This document shows, one piece after another, positions 59,972-64,000 of a stretch of DNA of 64,000 bases. This stretch comes from Pirellulaceae bacterium (GTDB lineage Bacteria; Planctomycetota; Planctomycetia; Pirellulales; Pirellulaceae), in assembly GCA_029243025.1 (NCBI GenBank), contig JAQWSU010000045.1, positions 806,001 to 870,000 on the forward strand, read 5' to 3'. Below the pieces are notes generated by a model. It was not told the DNA's origin, did not search any database, and worked only from the letters and a program-made list of their open reading frames with translations. Positions within the stretch are counted from its first letter, which is position 1; every line of letters begins with the position of its first letter. Made by a program: the position numbers and the translations under genes.

Positions 59972-60001
59972 AACGACATTATTTGTTTGAAACCAACGAA
60001 G

Positions 60002-60032
60002 CGGCTGTCCGAACGGGCAGTCGTTTTTTTTT
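60002..60032 (+). terminator. Intrinsic terminator after the SHD1 gene
   Basis: CGGCTGTCC (60002-60010) pairs with GGGCAGTCG (60015-60023) around GAAC with two G-T pairs, followed by nine T. It lies about 30 bases after the stop at 59971. The clearest terminator in the window. Confidence 0.9.
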
Positions 60033-60146
60033 ATGAGCCCTTCGCATGCCGGATCTCGCATCCGCAAGTTGGCAGAATCACGTGGAACTCGCTACGATTG
60101 GGACACGCGTTCCCTTGCCGAGTACCCCGAACCCGAGCAACCTGCC

Positions 60147-61454
60147 ATGTCTCCCATGACTCTTTCGGCTGCACTGATCTCGTTAGCCCTTTTTACGACC
60201 CTCTGCGCAGCTCAGGACAAAGTCGTTTATGACGAAGCTCAAGTGCCACGTTACACATTGCCAGATCCGCTGATTTCGAAAGGGGGCAAGCCAGTCACCT
60301 CAGCCGAACAGTGGCGGAAGCAGGGCCGACCGGAATTGCTGCAGATGTTTCGTGATGAGATGTACGGGAGCGTACCGGTGGCCGAGATTGCCTGCCGTCA
60401 TCGGATTATCGAGCAAGCCGATGACGCATTGGATGGCTCAGCCATTCGCAAACAAGTCAGCGTCTTCTTGAGCGAGAATGATGATGGACCGCGAATGGAT
60501 ATTCTGCTGTATTTACCTCGTGACGCCAAAGGACCGGTACCAACATTCCTTGGTCTCAATTTTTTCGGCAACCATTCAATTAGTCACGACCCAAACGTTC
60601 CGATTTCCACTCGATGGATGCGTAATGACAAACGAGCGGGGACGAAGAACCACCGTGCTTCCGACGCTTCGCGGGGCACATTTGCCAGCCGTTGGCCGCT
60701 CGAACAGATTTTATCTCGCGGCTATGGGGTTGCCACGATCTATTGTGGTGACATCGATCCGGACTTTGATGACGGATTTCAAAACGGTATTCACCCTTTG
60801 TTCTATCGAGATGGGCAAAGCTCTCCGACTTCATTGGAATGGGGTACGATCGCGGCCTGGGCCTGGGGGCTCAGTCGTGCCCTCGACTATTTCGAACAGG
60901 ACACAAACATCGACGCGGAACGCGTCGCCGTGCTTGGTCATTCCCGTCTGGGAAAAACGGCACTCTGGGCAGGTGCCGAAGACGAGCGTTTTGCACTTGT
61001 CATCTCAAATAACTCGGGGTGCGGTGGCGCAGCTCTTTCGCGCCGACGCTTCGGCGAACGAATTCAAATCATCAACCGATCATTTCCTCATTGGTTTTGT
61101 GACAACTTCCTCAAATACGATGATCGAGAAAACCAGCTGCCATTTGATCAGCACTCTTTAATCGCACTGATCGCACCTCGTCCCGTCCTTATTTGCAGTG
61201 CAGAGAAAGATCTTTGGGCTGATCCACGCGGTGAATTCCTAGCTGCCAAGAACGCTGATTCGGTCTACCAACTGCTGGGCCAGTCAGGCATGAATGCCAG
61301 CAATTTCCCCGACACAAATCAATTAATTGGTTCCTCCATCGGCTATCACAGACGGCCGGGTGAGCATAACGTGAAGCCAGCGGATTGGAAAGTTTACTGC
61401 GACTTTGCTGATCGATTTTTGAAGCCTGCCTCGGCCACGATTCAGAGTGACTGA
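60147..61454 (+). CDS. CE15-like (glucuronoyl esterase type) secreted hydrolase
   Basis: A 435-residue exported alpha/beta-hydrolase. Signal peptide TLSAALISLALFTTLCAAQ. The nucleophile block VAVLGHSRLGKTALWAG with ERFALVISNNSGCGGAALSR matches the CE15 glucuronoyl methylesterase pattern, and GYHRRPGEHNVKPADW supplies the His. An open frame to 60033 begins inside the terminator tail and is rejected. CE15 enzymes cut ester links between lignin and glucuronoxylan; marine members act on other uronates, so substrate is open. Its end overlaps the convergent gene by 13 bases. Confidence 0.83.
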   Translation: MSPMTLSAALISLALFTTLCAAQDKVVYDEAQVPRYTLPDPLISKGGKPVTSAEQWRKQGRPELLQMFRDEMYGSVPVAEIACRHRIIEQADDALDGSAIRKQVSVFLSENDDGPRMDILLYLPRDAKGPVPTFLGLNFFGNHSISHDPNVPISTRWMRNDKRAGTKNHRASDASRGTFASRWPLEQILSRGYGVATIYCGDIDPDFDDGFQNGIHPLFYRDGQSSPTSLEWGTIAAWAWGLSRALDYFEQDTNIDAERVAVLGHSRLGKTALWAGAEDERFALVISNNSGCGGAALSRRRFGERIQIINRSFPHWFCDNFLKYDDRENQLPFDQHSLIALIAPRPVLICSAEKDLWADPRGEFLAAKNADSVYQLLGQSGMNASNFPDTNQLIGSSIGYHRRPGEHNVKPADWKVYCDFADRFLKPASATIQSD

Positions 61455-64000
61455 ACATAGGCAATTACATCGGCAAGTCCCTGCGGCGTTAATTCTTGCT
61501 CAAGTCCATTCGGCATGAAGGATTGTCCCGTACTCTGCAGGAATTCAATCGACGATCGCACGATTTGCTTGCGAGTCCCATCGAGTAGTCGCAACTCCAA
61601 TGACTCGCCGGATTCGCCGGAAATCAAACCGTGCCACGTTTGCCCAGACTTCAACTCGATCGCGTAGCCAAGATAACGGGGCTCGACTGCCGCACTTGGA
61701 TTCAAGACCGCAGTCAGCAGCGATCTACTCGAACGATCGGTCAATGAGCGCAGGTGGGGTCCGATCCGCTTTTTCTCATCGGCGCCATGGCAATTCGCAC
61801 ACAATTTCTCAAACAGTTCCTGGCCGTGTTTGACACTTCCGCTCAGCTGCAAGCTGTTACGGTACCTTTTGATCACTTGCTTACGATCGGCAGCAGTTAC
61901 GTCCTTTAGTACATCGGCGGCCTGTTTGGCCACTGTCGCATCCTGATGCTTGATCAGTTGATCACGACGCGCAGCATCCAATTCAAGGGGACTAATTTCC
62001 CCTGACTCAATCGCATTCAGCAGCGTTTGTGCTCCGACCACTTGCCCCAACAACTGATCCAACACTTGAATTCGCAAGCTGGGAGAATAGGTGGTCCAAG
62101 CGTCTAACAAAAGATCGCTCGCAGCCTGATCCATCCGCACCCCCAAACGAGTGACGGCAGCAGACTGAACCTTGAACGGCTGATCAGCTTGAAGCAACAC
62201 TTGAAGCTGTGGGTGAAAATCAATCACCGGACGCGGATCATAACGAACGAAACCCAGTGATTGAACGCGTTGCATCAGATCGACATCCGAATTGCCCGCA
62301 AGCTGCCATGCGCGATCGAACATTGCTTCCAAGCGACTGAGAGCAGCCAACCGATCAGGATTAGCTGCAATGAGATTATCAACCGAGTGACCTTGCTCAG
62401 CAACAATCGCCAGCCATTGAGTCGTTAGTTTGATTTGCCGACGAGTCGGCTGAGCTTTGTCGGCAGGGATAAAGACCTCAAGGAGTTGACTAAGTTGGGT
62501 CGGTCGGCGTGAAGACAATCGCAAAACAGCATCCCAAAAACGCGAGTCAACTGTTGGATGCACCTGCAATAGATCAGCAACAGCCTCATAGTGTTGAGGC
62601 AATGAACTAATCAGCGCCGAGATGATCGACGGATTCTTCGTCGTCTTGACGAGCCTGAGAAACGCAGTGCTCGCAGCAGGATCATCTAGCTCTCCTAAGG
62701 TAAATGCTAGTTGTAATTGCACTTTTTCATTTGGATCAGCATGCAACCGAGTTGCCGCTGTCACCAATTCGTGATTGAGCGATCGTTGCTCGAGGCATCG
62801 GAGCGCAAAACAACGGACGCCACCGTGCGAATCGCCTAGACCCACCAGAAGATCTTGATTGGTTGCCGAGGACAAACCTTCCAACGTAGCCAGGGCGTGC
62901 AACCGAGCCAACGGTTCATCACTTTCAAGGAACAATCGACGCAACGATGGTATCGCCTCCCGCCGCTGTCCCGCGACTAGATGGGATTGAATCTTATCTC
63001 GCAAGCTGCCATTTGAACTTTCCAGCCGAGTGACCAAGTCTTCGATCGACTCATCTTTTTGACGAGTCGTGAAGGGGCGGGTTGTCTGATCGTCGGGAAC
63101 AATGCGATAGATTCGGCCTTTCGACTCGCCGGCTCGATAATAGGGCTTCAGTTCCTGGCGTGCTTCCTCAGGTAGCCAATCAGGATGCTCAATCATGTAG
63201 CGATACATATCGACGATCCAGAGCGCACCATCCGGACCCGTTCGAGCCATGACGGGTCGAGACCAACGATCAGACGACGCAAAGAAATCGTGAGCTGCCG
63301 AAGTCGGAGCTCGCATCCCGTCGAAACTGACGCCAGCAGGTTGAAGAACATGATGCTGGACTAGATTGTGAAACGGCTCGCAGGTGAAAGCATGCGTTTG
63401 GTCACCGCTCGAAAACAACAATTCATCTCGGTAAATACAAGGACCGCAGGCCGACGTGTAGTGACCCGAATTCTCAAAACTATGGTACCGCTTCTGAGGT
63501 GGCTTGGTCGAATAAACAGGCGGATTTGCTGGCAATCGAAGCTGCTTTCGTGTGTCCCCATAGGCAACCGCAACGTTGCGGCGAAGATAGTGATCCTGCA
63601 AGACATAGTGCCACAAAGGATAGCTATTTTGAACACCAAACCAGTGGCCCCAATCGTCCCGCACGCGTCCAAACTGGGACGGCCCCGACTGCGGATGCAA
63701 CTGACCGGTCACTGGATGAAATCGAAAATCACGACTGCCCAACGCCACCGATTCACCGGTCTTGGATAGACGAATTGAATTACTCGCACCAAAACCAGCA
63801 TGGTGCCCACCGTTCGCGCAGTAAACCCAATTATCGAGCCCCCATCGTAGGCCATTAACTCGCAATTGTTGATTGCCTTCCATAAATCCCTGAAACAGCA
63901 CTTGACGATCATCCGCTTGACCATCGCCATCGGTATCCTTGGCAAACATCAAGTTCGGCGCAGCCGTGATGAACGCACCATCACCCCATGGCATCACTGC
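61442..64000 (-). CDS. PVC-type membrane-bound dehydrogenase with haem domain (cut at right edge)
   Basis: The C-terminal about 850 residues of a large secreted protein; its start lies beyond the right edge. It begins within a beta-propeller dehydrogenase region (DTDGDGQADDRQVLF, GALWIVDMYRYMIEHPDWLP), then a HEAT-like helical domain (about 290-700), then the PVC haem domain with KLCANCHGADEKKRIGPHL (C-x-x-C-H) and the Met ligand segment SFMPNGLEQELTPQGLADVI. Such proteins are numerous in planctomycetes and probably oxidise an extracytoplasmic substrate. Intact over the visible part. Confidence 0.9.
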   Translation of the reverse strand, partial: AVMPWGDGAFITAAPNLMFAKDTDGDGQADDRQVLFQGFMEGNQQLRVNGLRWGLDNWVYCANGGHHAGFGASNSIRLSKTGESVALGSRDFRFHPVTGQLHPQSGPSQFGRVRDDWGHWFGVQNSYPLWHYVLQDHYLRRNVAVAYGDTRKQLRLPANPPVYSTKPPQKRYHSFENSGHYTSACGPCIYRDELLFSSGDQTHAFTCEPFHNLVQHHVLQPAGVSFDGMRAPTSAAHDFFASSDRWSRPVMARTGPDGALWIVDMYRYMIEHPDWLPEEARQELKPYYRAGESKGRIYRIVPDDQTTRPFTTRQKDESIEDLVTRLESSNGSLRDKIQSHLVAGQRREAIPSLRRLFLESDEPLARLHALATLEGLSSATNQDLLVGLGDSHGGVRCFALRCLEQRSLNHELVTAATRLHADPNEKVQLQLAFTLGELDDPAASTAFLRLVKTTKNPSIISALISSLPQHYEAVADLLQVHPTVDSRFWDAVLRLSSRRPTQLSQLLEVFIPADKAQPTRRQIKLTTQWLAIVAEQGHSVDNLIAANPDRLAALSRLEAMFDRAWQLAGNSDVDLMQRVQSLGFVRYDPRPVIDFHPQLQVLLQADQPFKVQSAAVTRLGVRMDQAASDLLLDAWTTYSPSLRIQVLDQLLGQVVGAQTLLNAIESGEISPLELDAARRDQLIKHQDATVAKQAADVLKDVTAADRKQVIKRYRNSLQLSGSVKHGQELFEKLCANCHGADEKKRIGPHLRSLTDRSSRSLLTAVLNPSAAVEPRYLGYAIELKSGQTWHGLISGESGESLELRLLDGTRKQIVRSSIEFLQSTGQSFMPNGLEQELTPQGLADVIAYVQSL

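Overview
The window looks like a chromosomal segment of a planctomycete (Planctomycetota, probably Pirellulales-like). Supporting signs are a BBP7-type outer-membrane barrel protein, a secreted protein ending in an SHD1 (SLA1 homology) domain, a PVC-type membrane dehydrogenase with a CANCH haem site, a DapL-type aminotransferase, and PurL with a fused N-terminal PurS region next to a separate PurQ. Base composition is near balanced. Genes are packed on both strands with short operons and many secreted or membrane proteins of unknown role. I found no tRNA, rRNA, CRISPR array, transposase or phage gene.

Layout. 1-1830: the end of an OmpR-type response regulator, frameshifted, and its histidine kinase. 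1876-6221: a secreted FAD oxidoreductase, an Asp-box sialidase-like protein and an LssY-domain membrane protein. 6533-7145: a broken AhpC-type peroxiredoxin with TGA at the peroxidatic Cys codon. 7377-9778: a DUF167 protein, a HEAT/coiled-coil membrane protein and a transglutaminase-like protein. 9857-16632: a BBP7 barrel and two large proteins of unknown function. 16806-21294: a lactonase, XdhC, and a glycosyltransferase (frameshifted) plus a nucleotidyltransferase-like gene that looks acquired. 21671-28937: gltD, gltB and a LysR regulator. 29139-38081: a secreted cyclophilin, rsmD, clpB, dnaK, pheA and a CinA-type amidase. 38341-40356: dapL and a FixJ-type regulator. 40519-48244: a seven-gene RDD / SpoIIM / membrane protein / DUF4129 / DUF4350 / MoxR / DUF58 cluster. 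48425-51156: an SDR enzyme, lipoprotein MsrA and a type II secretion F protein. 51429-56077: tyrA, purL and purQ. 56081-64000: a DCC-family protein, a long coiled-coil membrane protein, the SHD1 protein, a CE15-like esterase and the cut-off PVC cytochrome.

Working together: gltBD with its LysR regulator serves nitrogen assimilation; pheA, tyrA and dapL serve amino-acid synthesis; purLQ serves purine synthesis; dnaK-clpB serves protein disaggregation. The secreted hydrolases and oxidoreductases suggest glycan scavenging.

The least expected features are two genes (response regulator, glycosyltransferase) each out of frame by exactly one unit of a short tetranucleotide repeat, and a peroxiredoxin whose active-site codon is TGA followed by a SECIS-like hairpin, with a separate +1 frameshift upstream. 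Nothing has been searched against a database: product names rest on motifs read by eye.
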